From positions 62,001 through 126,000 of the forward strand of contig JBAZNU010000004.1 of the NCBI GenBank assembly GCA_041649015.1: DNA of 64,000 nucleotides, written 5' to 3'. This DNA is from Ignavibacteria bacterium. GTDB lineage: Bacteria > Bacteroidota > Ignavibacteria > Tepidaquicellales > Tepidaquicellaceae. Both the position numbers and the translations under genes were made by a program. How positions within the stretch are numbered: the first letter of the stretch is position 1; every line of letters begins with the position of its first letter. Under the pieces are notes generated by a model. The model worked only from the letters and a program-made list of their open reading frames with translations. It was not told where the DNA came from and made no database searches. Positions 1 through 8,434 of this stretch are shown piece by piece.

Positions 1-96
1 CATTTCCTGCTTTTCCGCATATCTTTTTCTCGTCTCCAGACTTTTTATATCCTTTGTTCGCTTTCTTTCGAAGAAACCGTAATCGCATTTTCTCAT
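1..96 (-). CDS. N-terminal fragment of an unknown lysine/arginine-rich protein (cut by window edge)
   Basis: A minus-strand frame opens with ATG at 94-96 and stays open for 32 codons to the left edge. The start sits 6 nt after a perfect AGGAGG Shine-Dalgarno (complement of 103-108), one of the strongest in the window. The visible part (begins MRKCDYGFFE) is basic and charged, with no signal peptide. An overlapping minus frame is also open here from about base 150, so the real reading frame is not certain. No family is recognised. Confidence 0.4.
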   Translation of the reverse strand, partial: MRKCDYGFFERKRTKDIKSLETRKRYAEKQEM

Positions 97-561
97 TTTT
101 GTCCTCCTGCAAAATCAGGAAACGGGCAAACAAATTATTAAACTCTAATTCTGTCAATTCTTGTTTCCTTTATCAAAATCATTCTGAAATATCGCGTGTC
201 TTAGGCAAAAATTCTTCTTCATTAGTATACTCACTATCTTTTTCTTCGTAAATTTACTAAAAAGTTCAAATACGAGTTCCAAACATCAAATACTAACAAA
301 ACTCAAAATATAGCTTTAAAGTCCTCATTTAATCTACTTAACATAAACCTAAAGCAGTCTTAAATTCGAAATAAGTGCGCCATATATGCGCCATCTGTAC
401 GCTACACCTGCGCCATTTTAGTGATTCTTTTTTTAGAAAGGTAAATTTTCGGTATATTTAAGGAAATATAGTTTGTAAACTATGATATTCCCTCAATTAA
501 TTGCTGTACAAATATACAATACTTATATCAAAAAGTTAAATCAATTTTTGTTTTCCAATCG
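97..561. other. Intergenic region with no convincing gene
   Basis: AT-rich DNA between the edge fragment and the kdsA stop. A plus-strand ORF at 54-251 has low-complexity Ser/Phe/Arg composition and lies opposite the edge gene, so I do not call it. The one organised element is the 11-nt-period array at 376-419. I see no strong promoter or terminator. Confidence 0.5.
376..419. repeat. Four-unit tandem array with 11-nt period (TGCGCCAT type)
   Basis: Four consecutive 11-nt units: TGCGCCATATA, TGCGCCATCTG, TACGCTACACC, TGCGCCATTTT. Units 1, 2 and 4 share TGCGCCAT; unit 3 is degenerate but keeps the phase. It lies about 140 bp downstream of kdsA in non-coding DNA. It is one of five 11-nt-period arrays in the window (see 14515, 24211, 43400, 62823). 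Confidence 0.75.
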
Positions 562-1377
562 CTATAATTTTCTGTAGATTGCAAGTAATTTCTTTAAGAG
601 TTCTTCCATCTTGTCAAGCTTCATCATGTTCGACCCGTCGCTTAATGCTTTAGCAGGATTCGGATGTGCTTCAAAGAAAAATCCGTCAACCCCGATTGCG
701 CATGCTGCCTTTGCAAGCGGTTCAATAAATTCAGGATTTCCACCGCTCACTCCGTTCTCCTTTGAAGGCATCTGAACAGAATGTGTCGCGTCAAATATAA
801 CAGGATAACCAAACTTCTTCATTATCGGAAAGCTTCTGAAATCAACTACAAGGTTTTGGTAACCAAATGTACTTCCTCTTTCTGTAAGCATAATTTTCTT
901 ATTGCCCGTTGCCTCAACTTTCTTCGCTTGATATACTATATCCTGCGGAGCTAAAAACTGTCCCTTCTTAATGTTAACTATTTTATTCGTGTTTCCCGCT
1001 GCTTCAAGTATATCAGTTTGCCTGCAAAGAAATGCTGGAATCTGAATTACGTCAACTATATCCCCAAGTAGTTCTGCTTCCAAAGCCGAATGAACATCAG
1101 TAAGTACAGGTACATTAAACTCATATCGCACTCTCTCAAGTATTGATACCGCTTTATCAAAATCAATTCCCTTGAACGATTTCCCCGATGTTCTGTTTGC
1201 CTTCTTGTATGAAGCCTTGAATATAAAGGGTATCTTAAGCTTATCAGTTATGGTCTTTAGTTTCTCGCATGTCTTAAAAACTACACTCTTGCTCTCAACA
1301 ACACACGGACCCGATATCAGCAAGAAGTTGTTTAGATTCTTCAGCCCTAATTCTTTCTTAAAGTAATTCGGTAACAT
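562..1377 (-). CDS. kdsA: 2-dehydro-3-deoxyphosphooctonate aldolase (KDO-8-P synthase), metal-dependent class
   Basis: Condenses phosphoenolpyruvate with arabinose-5-phosphate to give KDO-8-phosphate, the precursor of the LPS inner-core sugar KDO; cytoplasmic TIM barrel. The 271-aa length fits the family. The N-terminal motif is SGPCVVES with Cys25 where metal-independent enzymes such as that of E. coli carry Asn. The His of DATHSVQ, the Glu of FFFEAHP and the Asp of ALSDGSN fit the other metal ligands, so this is the metal-dependent class. It starts 7 nt after the trmH stop and is probably co-transcribed with it. It implies a Gram-negative outer membrane with KDO-containing LPS. Confidence 0.95.
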   Translation of the reverse strand: MLPNYFKKELGLKNLNNFLLISGPCVVESKSVVFKTCEKLKTITDKLKIPFIFKASYKKANRTSGKSFKGIDFDKAVSILERVRYEFNVPVLTDVHSALEAELLGDIVDVIQIPAFLCRQTDILEAAGNTNKIVNIKKGQFLAPQDIVYQAKKVEATGNKKIMLTERGSTFGYQNLVVDFRSFPIMKKFGYPVIFDATHSVQMPSKENGVSGGNPEFIEPLAKAACAIGVDGFFFEAHPNPAKALSDGSNMMKLDKMEELLKKLLAIYRKL

Positions 1378-1384
1378 AATTTAT

Positions 1385-1972
1385 TTATCTGTTTAAGTAG
1401 TCTGTTAATTTTTGTTTAAGTTCTTTCGCAGTATAAGCCGATTTATCATACATTCCCGCTCCTATTCTCTGCCTCATCGCTTCATATATACAAACTGCAA
1501 CCGAGACCGATACATTTAGCGACTGCACCATTCCGACCATCGGAATCAGAAAGTTCTTGTCAGAATGTTTCCTAGCCTCATCCGATACCCCTCTGTGCTC
1601 ATTCCCGAACACAAGCGCAACTCTCTTTGTTAAATCAATATCAAACAAGGATAGATTCTTCTTATTCTCTTCCATGTGAGTTGAATAAATCTTGAACTTC
1701 TGTTTCTTAAGTTCTGCAAAGCATTTCTTTACAGAATCAAACTTCACAACCTCAACCCACTTCTTAGCACTCGCAGAAGATACTTTGCTTATCCTCGGAA
1801 ACTTCTCCTCTCCGTTATAAATAAGATAAACTTTATCTATTCCAACTGATTCTGCTGTCCTGAATATTGCACTTACGTTGTGAGGATCATGCAGATTCTC
1901 AAGCACCAGTGTTAGATATTTCTGCCGTTTAGATACTACCTCTCTGAACTTATTTAGCCTTTTTTCTGTCAA
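1385..1972 (-). CDS. trmH: TrmH/SpoU-family RNA 2'-O-methyltransferase
   Basis: SPOUT-fold SAM-dependent methyltransferase, probably the tRNA Gm18 enzyme. Visible motifs are DPHNVSAIFRTAESVG near residues 30-46 (motif 1 with the catalytic Arg), VFGNEHRGVS (motif 2) and MVQSLNVSVSVAV (motif 3, trefoil-knot SAM site). The 195-aa length and the direct NVSA motif near the N-terminus match TrmH rather than RlmB, which has an extra N-terminal L30e-like domain. First gene of a two-gene minus operon with kdsA, 7 nt apart. Substrate (tRNA versus rRNA) cannot be fixed from sequence alone. Confidence 0.85.
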   Translation of the reverse strand: MTEKRLNKFREVVSKRQKYLTLVLENLHDPHNVSAIFRTAESVGIDKVYLIYNGEEKFPRISKVSSASAKKWVEVVKFDSVKKCFAELKKQKFKIYSTHMEENKKNLSLFDIDLTKRVALVFGNEHRGVSDEARKHSDKNFLIPMVGMVQSLNVSVSVAVCIYEAMRQRIGAGMYDKSAYTAKELKQKLTDYLNR

Positions 1973-2027
1973 TACTATTAGATTAATTAAGACTTTATTT
2001 TTAAAAATTAATCAAATATGTTACTAT

Positions 2028-2675
2028 ATGCAATTTAAAATTATAAGGGTATTCCCGGTATCATTTATGCTTGGTTTATTTTTGATAACTTCTGCATTAG
2101 CACAGGTTAACAAGACTAATAATGTTCCATCTCTTTCAAGCAACAACTGGGCTGTGGGGATGTTCTATTCAGATAATGGTTTTGGACTAAGCGGAACTTA
2201 TTCTTCAAGACTTTCAAGAACTACCGACCTGAACTTTAAACTTTCCATATCTGGTGTATCTGACAACAGCGAAGTCGAGTATTATGATTATTACGGCAAC
2301 TCAATTATAAGAGGTAAGGAAAACAGAGTTTTCATGAGTACTCTTAGTATAGGTGTAAAACACAATATTTTCTTCGATGATATTGAAGGTAACTTCAAAC
2401 CATTGATTAAAGGAGGGATTGCTCCGGCTCTTATTTTTTACACACCTTATTCACGTCCTTTCTTTGAATCATTTAAATATACTCAGACAAGTTACGGTTT
2501 AGGTGTATACGGGGGAATCGGCATTGAATATTATGAGTCAAAAAGTATTGGCTTCGGTATTACGTTTGAATATTATTACATACCTGTTTTAGGCGCCGAT
2601 GTTTACAGCCTGAAAGATAAGAAAATAAACAACGTTGGAGGTGTTCAGATAGGTTTCACTTTTATGTTCTTATAA
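2028..2675 (+). CDS. Predicted outer-membrane beta-barrel protein, function unknown
   Basis: A 215-aa exported protein. The first ~26 residues form a signal peptide (hydrophobic VSFMLGLFLITSALAQ, cleavage after ALA-Q). The mature part is rich in alternating aromatic/Gly beta-strand segments and ends in IGFTFMFL, with the terminal hydrophobic/aromatic residues typical of barrel insertion signals. It is divergent from trmH with about 55 bp between, and is followed by a good terminator before prfA, so it is probably monocistronic. No specific family is recognised; a small porin-like or OmpW-like barrel is the best guess. Confidence 0.7.
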   Translation: MQFKIIRVFPVSFMLGLFLITSALAQVNKTNNVPSLSSNNWAVGMFYSDNGFGLSGTYSSRLSRTTDLNFKLSISGVSDNSEVEYYDYYGNSIIRGKENRVFMSTLSIGVKHNIFFDDIEGNFKPLIKGGIAPALIFYTPYSRPFFESFKYTQTSYGLGVYGGIGIEYYESKSIGFGITFEYYYIPVLGADVYSLKDKKINNVGGVQIGFTFMFL

Positions 2676-2732
2676 TTTTAAGATTATTATTTGTCTTATT
2701 TAAAAGTACGGAATTTTGTATTTTGTATAATA

Positions 2733-2766
2733 AGCTTAGTCTGTTCTTTTGCGGGCTAAGTTTTTT
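2733..2766 (+). terminator. Rho-independent terminator after the barrel gene
   Basis: Arms AGCTTAGTC (2733-2741) and GGCTAAGTT (2754-2762) pair over 9 bp with two G-T wobbles and a 12-nt loop, followed by a T-run. It ends 15 nt before the prfA start. Confidence 0.65.
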
Positions 2767-2780
2767 AATTATTAATTTAT

Positions 2781-3848
2781 ATGTTAGATAAACTTCAAAA
2801 AGTAAAAGACAGGTACAACGAAATATCCGATCTTCTTTCAAAGCTCGAAACTATCAATGATCAGAACGAATTCAGAAAACTCTCTAAAGAGTATTCCGAC
2901 CTAACAGATGTTGTTAATGCTTATGATAGTTACCTCAATCTTAAAAAAGAGTATGACGATAATAAAGACCTTATGTATAACTCGGGAGATTATGAACTTA
3001 AAGAACTCGCTAAAGAGGAAGTCGAAAGACTCGAACCTGTTCTTCTTGAATCAGAAAATTATATTAAAGAAATGCTTATCCCGAAAGATCCGAACGATGA
3101 AAAGAATGCTATTCTTGAAATCAGAGCAGGCACAGGGGGCGATGAGGCATCACTCTTTGCAGCCGAACTTTATAGAATGTACTTACGCTATTTCGAAGTT
3201 AAACACTGGAAAGTTGAAACAATTGATTACAGCGAATCGTCCATACCGGGAGGTCTTAAAGAAGCGGTCGTTAATGTTATTACAAAGGGTGCTTACGGAG
3301 AACTGAAGTATGAAAGTGGTGTACACAGAGTTCAGCGGGTTCCAAAAACAGAAGCTAACGGAAGAGTGCACACGTCTGCAGCATCAGTTGCCGTACTTCC
3401 TGAAGCAGAAGATTTCGATGTCGAGATAAACGAGAATGACTTAAAGATAGATGTTTTCCGTTCGGGTGGTGCAGGAGGGCAGAATGTGAATAAAGTCGAA
3501 ACAGCAATTCGTATTACTCATAATCCGACAGGTCTTGTGGTCATCTGTCAGGACGAACGCTCGCAGCTGAAAAATAAAATGAAAGCCATGAAAGTCCTGC
3601 GTTCAAGGCTTTTTGAATTGGAGCTTGAAAAGCGTGCAAAAGAAACGAGTTCTCAGAGAAAAGAAATGGTAAAAACAGGCGACCGAAGCGAGAAAATAAG
3701 AACTTATAATTTTCCTCAGAACAGGCTGACTGACCATAGAATTGGTCTGACCTTATACAATCTTACAGATGTTATGGAGGGTGACCTTGAAGAGATAATT
3801 GAAAAATTAAAAATGGCTGACAGAGCAGAGAAATTGAGCGAACATTAA
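2781..3848 (+). CDS. prfA: Peptide chain release factor 1
   Basis: Recognises UAA/UAG stop codons and triggers peptidyl-tRNA hydrolysis on the ribosome. The 355-aa length is normal. The codon-recognition tripeptide is the PxT form (PKT, residues 188-190 in RVPKTEANGR), which marks RF1 and not RF2 (SPF). The catalytic GGQ is at 232-234 in SGGAGGQNVNK. The N-terminal ~100 residues form the expected charged helical domain. The gene is preceded by a terminator at 2733-2766. Identity is secure. Confidence 0.97.
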   Translation: MLDKLQKVKDRYNEISDLLSKLETINDQNEFRKLSKEYSDLTDVVNAYDSYLNLKKEYDDNKDLMYNSGDYELKELAKEEVERLEPVLLESENYIKEMLIPKDPNDEKNAILEIRAGTGGDEASLFAAELYRMYLRYFEVKHWKVETIDYSESSIPGGLKEAVVNVITKGAYGELKYESGVHRVQRVPKTEANGRVHTSAASVAVLPEAEDFDVEINENDLKIDVFRSGGAGGQNVNKVETAIRITHNPTGLVVICQDERSQLKNKMKAMKVLRSRLFELELEKRAKETSSQRKEMVKTGDRSEKIRTYNFPQNRLTDHRIGLTLYNLTDVMEGDLEEIIEKLKMADRAEKLSEH

Positions 3849-3947
3849 TCTTTTTATAATTTCATAGTTAGATTACTTCTTTTGAAACCTTTGTGCCTCT
3901 TCTTCGTTACTTATAGTATGTATTTTTTCAAATTATTATTTTAATTA

Positions 3948-6293
3948 TTGAAGTCTGTTATCCTTATTATTTTATGTTTTCTTTCGGTTAGTATCGTATA
4001 TCCTCAGATTTCTACCGATACTATTAAGGCAAGTGATTCTCTAATGGCAAGCGATACCACAAAGGCAAGTGATACTTCTTCCTTTTTACCTAATACTAAC
4101 ATTGATGTCAGTGTTCCGAGAATTAATTCTGCAGATATCGATATAGACGGGATTCTTAACGAATCTGCTTGGCTGAAAGCGAAAAAGTTTCAAAACTTCA
4201 GCGAGGTCGAACCTGGCGACAATACAAAACCTTCTGTTAATACCGAAGCTTTTGTGTTTTATGACGATAAAAACATATATATAAGTTTCAAAAATTATGA
4301 ACCCGATATCAAAAGTTTAAGGAAAACATTTACTTCTCGCGATATGATTTTTAGCGATGACTGGGTGGGATTTTTCTTTGACACTTACGACGAAAAGAAA
4401 CAGGCTTATGAATTAATAGTAAATCCTTACGGTATACAAGCAGATCTGATGTGGAATGCACCCGGCTCTGAGGATGAGACATTTGATGCTATTTGGTATT
4501 CTGATGCTAAAATATATTCCGATATGTGGACTGTAGAAATCGTGATACCCTTTAAAAGTATCAGATTTCCTAATAAACCCGAACAAATGTGGAACTTCCT
4601 CTTATTCCGTAACCATCCGAGAGAAAACCGCGAACAGATTTCGTGGTCTTCTCTTTCAAGAGATGACCCGACTCTTTACACAAGAGCGGCTAAAATGTTT
4701 GGAATTAATAATATTAAAGGTGGTAATAATCTGGAAATTCTTCCTTATGCACTCGGTTCTCAAAAAGGATTCATTTCAGATTACGGAAATGCTAATTCGG
4801 ATTTTGATAACGAAAAAGTTAAAGGGCAGTTCGGCCTTAATGTAAAATATGGAATTACCTCAAACCTGACCTCTGACCTTGCAATTAATCCCGATTTCTC
4901 TCAGGTTGAATCTGATGCTGCTCAAGTCGATGTGAATAATACGTTCGCTTTATTTTATCCTGAGAAAAGACCATTCTTCATAGAAGGTAATGATATTTTT
5001 AAGTCACCAATGGATATTGTTTATACACGCTCAATCAATAATCCTTTATTCGCTTTAAAATTAACAGGCAAAGTAGGGAGAACTGATATTGGTTATACCG
5101 TTGCGTACGACCAGAATTCCCCTTTTATACTTCCTTTTCAGGAGTACAGCGATTTTATTGCTTCAAATAGAACATCAACCTCAAATATATTAAGACTTAA
5201 GCAGTCTTTGGGTACTAATGATTCTTACATTGGTTTAATATTCACAGACAGAGAAGTTAATAAAGATACAAAACAGGCGTTTGATGTCGATGGCTATAAC
5301 CGTGTCTTTGGATTTGACGGAAACTTCAGGTTTCTTGACAATTACTCAATAACATTTCAGTCTCTTAGATTATTTACGAGAGAAATAAACTATAGTGACT
5401 ATTACAACCCTAATAAGTTTGATAATGATAGATACACTGCTGCTCTTGATGGTGAATACTTTGCTGGCTTTTCTAATTACTTATCATTTGATAGAAGTGC
5501 AAGGCACTGGAATTTTAATGTAGGGTATGACGATGCAAGCCCCGTCTCAAGACAGGATGACGGATTCAACTCTAATAATGATTACAGAAGAATTCAGACC
5601 ACACAAGCATATATGTTCTATACTGACGGAAAATTTCTGAAAAGAATCCAGCCTTCTGTTTTTGGTTATCTCAGGTATGATTATGACGGTAGAATAAAAG
5701 AGCAGTTTGCAAATGCAAGTATTTGGTTTAGGCTTCCTTTTCAGATTAGTACAAACATCGGTTTCTATATAGTTAACAATGAATGGTTCGGAGGTAAATT
5801 TCATGAAGGCGTTCGGAGAGTAAACATGGATTTGGATTTTCAGACATTCAACTGGCTGCAAGGGGGTTTTTATTTGTCAACAGGAAGATCAATTGTCAGA
5901 GAGCCCGATTCATACATTGGATATGTAAACAATCTTGAACTTTGGGGTACTATTAAACCAATTGACAGGTTAACTCTTGAGAATTCATATATCTATTACG
6001 AACTACTGAAATCATTCGCAGGGGAAAAAATATTTGCAGGGTATATATTCCGTAACAAAACAAACATACAAGTTACAAAAAACCTTTCCGCAAGACTTGT
6101 ATTTCAGTATGATACGTTCTCTGGTAACTTTAACTTTTCTCCATTAATAAGCTATAAGATTAATCCATTTACTATTTTTTATGTCGGATCAACTTATGAT
6201 TACAATGAACTAATGAGTCAAGGAAATATATCAAAGCAAGTCCTTACAGATAGACAGTATTTCCTTAAACTACAGTATTTATGGAGAATGTAG
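3948..6293 (+). CDS. DUF5916 outer-membrane protein with N-terminal CBM9-like domain
   Basis: A 781-aa exported protein. It starts at a TTG because no in-frame ATG precedes the signal peptide (hydrophobic stretch to VYPQ, about residue 20). A short low-complexity linker with three K/M-A-S-D-S/T repeats follows. Residues ~55-250 match the carbohydrate-binding-module-9-like domain (IDIDGILNESAW, and SDDWVGFFFDTYDEK). The remaining ~500 residues form a DUF5916-type barrel (LAINPDFSQVESDAAQVDVN, YPEKRPFFIEGN) ending in an aromatic-rich strand. Family members are common in Bacteroidota; their substrate is not established. Downstream lies a convergent TetR gene 19 bp away. Confidence 0.85.
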   Translation: MKSVILIILCFLSVSIVYPQISTDTIKASDSLMASDTTKASDTSSFLPNTNIDVSVPRINSADIDIDGILNESAWLKAKKFQNFSEVEPGDNTKPSVNTEAFVFYDDKNIYISFKNYEPDIKSLRKTFTSRDMIFSDDWVGFFFDTYDEKKQAYELIVNPYGIQADLMWNAPGSEDETFDAIWYSDAKIYSDMWTVEIVIPFKSIRFPNKPEQMWNFLLFRNHPRENREQISWSSLSRDDPTLYTRAAKMFGINNIKGGNNLEILPYALGSQKGFISDYGNANSDFDNEKVKGQFGLNVKYGITSNLTSDLAINPDFSQVESDAAQVDVNNTFALFYPEKRPFFIEGNDIFKSPMDIVYTRSINNPLFALKLTGKVGRTDIGYTVAYDQNSPFILPFQEYSDFIASNRTSTSNILRLKQSLGTNDSYIGLIFTDREVNKDTKQAFDVDGYNRVFGFDGNFRFLDNYSITFQSLRLFTREINYSDYYNPNKFDNDRYTAALDGEYFAGFSNYLSFDRSARHWNFNVGYDDASPVSRQDDGFNSNNDYRRIQTTQAYMFYTDGKFLKRIQPSVFGYLRYDYDGRIKEQFANASIWFRLPFQISTNIGFYIVNNEWFGGKFHEGVRRVNMDLDFQTFNWLQGGFYLSTGRSIVREPDSYIGYVNNLELWGTIKPIDRLTLENSYIYYELLKSFAGEKIFAGYIFRNKTNIQVTKNLSARLVFQYDTFSGNFNFSPLISYKINPFTIFYVGSTYDYNELMSQGNISKQVLTDRQYFLKLQYLWRM

Positions 6294-6312
6294 GCCTTCT
6301 TAAGCTGAGATT

Positions 6313-6906
6313 TTATTTGTGCTTGAGCAAACCTGATTTCGACAATGATTTAATGTTCTTTCGTATCAAATTCAGAGAAAACATTTTTTGATTGTTTGCC
6401 CAATTGTTAATTAACTCCCTGAATGCACCGTGTAAAAACAAGCTGGATATCTTTGGATTTATTTCTTTATTAAAAACTTTTTGTTTTATTCCTTCCTTAA
6501 TGATCCTGTTACCTAAACGGTTAAACATTTCATAATACGGAGTGAATTCTATTGGATTGCGCATAAGTAATCTTTGCTGTTCATGTGCAATGACTATCGC
6601 TATTGATGTATTCTCAGTAAATGTATCGAATATCATATCGATTAACGCATCGTGTTTTTTCTCAATCGATAAGTCTTTACGTGCAACAGTTTCTTTCAAT
6701 TTGTAATAAAGACAACCCCAAACATCATCAAAAATCTTGTATAGGACGTAGTCTTTGCTTTTATAATATACATATACACTGCCTACAGATACTTTTGCTT
6801 TTTTAGCTATCTCTGATATTTTTGCATTAAAAAATCCTTTTGATGCAAATACTTGAATTGCAGCGTTTATTATGTCAATTTCCTTGTTACCTTCTTTTTT
6901 TCTCAT
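6313..6906 (-). CDS. TetR/AcrR-family transcriptional regulator
   Basis: 197 aa. The N-terminal helix-turn-helix is clear: IDIINAAIQVFASKGF, then ISEIAKKAKVSVGSVYVYYKSKD (residues ~10-55). This matches TetR DNA-binding domains, including the Y-x-Y-Y end of the recognition helix. The C-terminal part is an all-helical ligand/dimerisation domain resembling the FadR/PaaR-type subgroup, with unknown ligand. The gene faces a 378-bp non-coding region, and its neighbours do not form an obvious regulon, so it may be autoregulated. A small inverted repeat at 6925-6938 is a candidate operator. Confidence 0.88.
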   Translation of the reverse strand: MRKKEGNKEIDIINAAIQVFASKGFFNAKISEIAKKAKVSVGSVYVYYKSKDYVLYKIFDDVWGCLYYKLKETVARKDLSIEKKHDALIDMIFDTFTENTSIAIVIAHEQQRLLMRNPIEFTPYYEMFNRLGNRIIKEGIKQKVFNKEINPKISSLFLHGAFRELINNWANNQKMFSLNLIRKNIKSLSKSGLLKHK

Positions 6907-7284
6907 GGGATGTGGTAGTTAAATTGAATAATGATTCATAGCAAATTAATAAATTTAGATGTTTTTTACAATTTAAAAAGGTTTCTCCTTAATGTTAACT
7001 ATGTACACGACTATAATTTGCTAAGTATATTAAATTCATTTAAGTATGTTAAAATGTTGTTTACTATGAATGATAGAAAATCAAAACCTTTCTTGAAAAT
7101 ACTTATTGATATCCTTCTATGGCTTTAAAAGCTCCAGACATACTTTTTATACTCCTTCGTTTCTTATTGTTATTTAAATTAGTGGTTTAATTTTAATAAC
7201 ATTCGATGAGCCAGTTTTGTTTTATCTTCTCAAAATTTTGTCGTGTACAGAGTAATGTGAAATCCCTATTACAACTTATTTTAT
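6907..7284. other. 378-bp AT-rich intergenic region
   Basis: No supported gene. A 65-codon plus-strand ORF (6931-7128) is AT-driven Leu/Asn/Lys composition with no recognisable domain. The only notable element is the small inverted repeat next to the TetR start. Confidence 0.5.
6925..6938. promoter_or_regulatory. Candidate TetR autoregulatory operator
   Basis: Inverted repeat TGAAT-AATG-ATTCA, 19-32 bp upstream of the TetR start codon. Dyads in this position often bind TetR-family autorepressors, but the arms are only 5 bp and the DNA is AT-rich, so chance is possible. Confidence 0.2.
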
Positions 7285-8004
7285 TTAATCAAACAGTTTT
7301 TCTACATCCTGATATTTTGAATGCATTTCATCAATCGCCTTGTCGATTAATGTTCCGTCATTTGTCTTCAGTGCATCTTTTAATGCAATGGTCTTATTGA
7401 CCAATTCCTTTGTAAGCTTCTGATACTCTTCGGTATTCGCTTCGAGTCTCTTTGGGAGCTTAGAATTGATGCATGCCTCTGCTTTTGTTATCATACCATC
7501 AATCATTCCTTCAATTGATTTGTAATCTTTCGATGGATAGAATTTATGAAAAATAACATATAGGTCTTTATGATAGGAATCAATCTCCTTGTTTACAGGT
7601 CTAAGTATTCTAACCATCATTTCATAGTCCGCATGAAGTTTCTCTGCTGCATCGAGTATTGCCTGATTATCCTCACCCTCGGCGATTTTATAATAATTCT
7701 CTACAGATGCATTAAGTACTTTCAATCCTTCTTGCCATTTGTCATTTTTATCCTGCATTATTCCGGGCAGTTTTGCGCTGTTGATTTTATCCATGTATGG
7801 CTTAATCTTCTCGACCATTCCTTTTAAAGCTGCTATATCCTTTGATGGATATGCTTCATGCCATATTACGTATATAATATCATGGAATTCGTATAACTCA
7901 GGAACACTTGACGTGATTTCCGTTGAATCAATTGTGTTCTGTGCCTTAGCATTAATCGTTATAAACGACAAAACAGCAAATAATAAAATTAAAAAATTTT
8001 TCAT
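7285..8004 (-). CDS. Exported helical protein with two 104-residue repeats and conserved His triads
   Basis: 239 aa with a signal peptide (cleavage near NAKA-Q, residue ~22), so periplasmic or secreted. The mature protein is a tandem duplication. Repeat 1 (about 37-134) has HDIIYVIWHEAYPSKD and a later LHADYE. Repeat 2 (about 141-238) has HKDLYVIFHKFYPSKD and a later MHSKYQ. His41/49/124 and His145/153/228 correspond at an exact offset of 104 residues. There is no CxxCH, so it is not a c-type cytochrome. A metal- or haem-binding helical bundle is a reasonable inference. The family is not recognised. Confidence 0.75.
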   Translation of the reverse strand: MKNFLILLFAVLSFITINAKAQNTIDSTEITSSVPELYEFHDIIYVIWHEAYPSKDIAALKGMVEKIKPYMDKINSAKLPGIMQDKNDKWQEGLKVLNASVENYYKIAEGEDNQAILDAAEKLHADYEMMVRILRPVNKEIDSYHKDLYVIFHKFYPSKDYKSIEGMIDGMITKAEACINSKLPKRLEANTEEYQKLTKELVNKTIALKDALKTNDGTLIDKAIDEMHSKYQDVEKLFD

Positions 8005-8064
8005 AAAGTTAATTAACCTCCGTTTAAATTATAATATTTGTAAGATTTCGACATTATTGACGCT

Positions 8065-8406
8065 CTATTCCGAATTTTGCCTGCCCCCTCTGTATCTGTG
8101 TCTTTTTTGAAGTCCTTTTCCAAAATAACAATTACTATCTCTCATAAGAACCTTATGCCGATTATTTGACCATTTCTCATTAACACCTCCATTTTCGGGT
8201 GGAATGTAGTCAGGTTTTTTAATAGTCTGTTTTTTAATAGGTTTAACATCCTCTTTTTTAACAGAATCAATCACTATTTTGTCAATAGTATCTGTTGTAA
8301 CTTCGATATATTTATTACTATTTAACTCTTTATCTTCTGTTTTACACGAGAATATTAAGGTAGATGTTACAAAGATAATGATAATATTTCTTATAATATA
8401 TTCCAA
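8065..8406 (-). CDS. Small lipoprotein of unknown function
   Basis: 113 aa. The N-terminus has a hydrophobic run ending in a lipobox (LIFSC, Cys ~21), so it is predicted to be lipid-anchored. The rest is Lys/Asp/Thr-rich, low in hydrophobics, with a basic C-terminal tail (GKGLQKRHRYRGG). It sits 60 bp upstream of the duplicated His protein, on the same strand, and may be co-transcribed with it. No domain is recognised; composition suggests a disordered tether. Confidence 0.55.
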   Translation of the reverse strand: MEYIIRNIIIIFVTSTLIFSCKTEDKELNSNKYIEVTTDTIDKIVIDSVKKEDVKPIKKQTIKKPDYIPPENGGVNEKWSNNRHKVLMRDSNCYFGKGLQKRHRYRGGRQNSE

Positions 8407-8434
8407 GACAAATCTAAATCAGCAAAATTCGTGC

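Noticed and set aside
54..251. 65-codon plus-strand ORF
   Set aside because: Low-complexity composition, no domain, and the opposite strand has a Shine-Dalgarno-led frame at 1-96.
6931..7128. 65-codon plus ORF in the TetR-upstream region
   Set aside because: AT-driven Leu/Asn/Lys content, no start signal and no homology signal.
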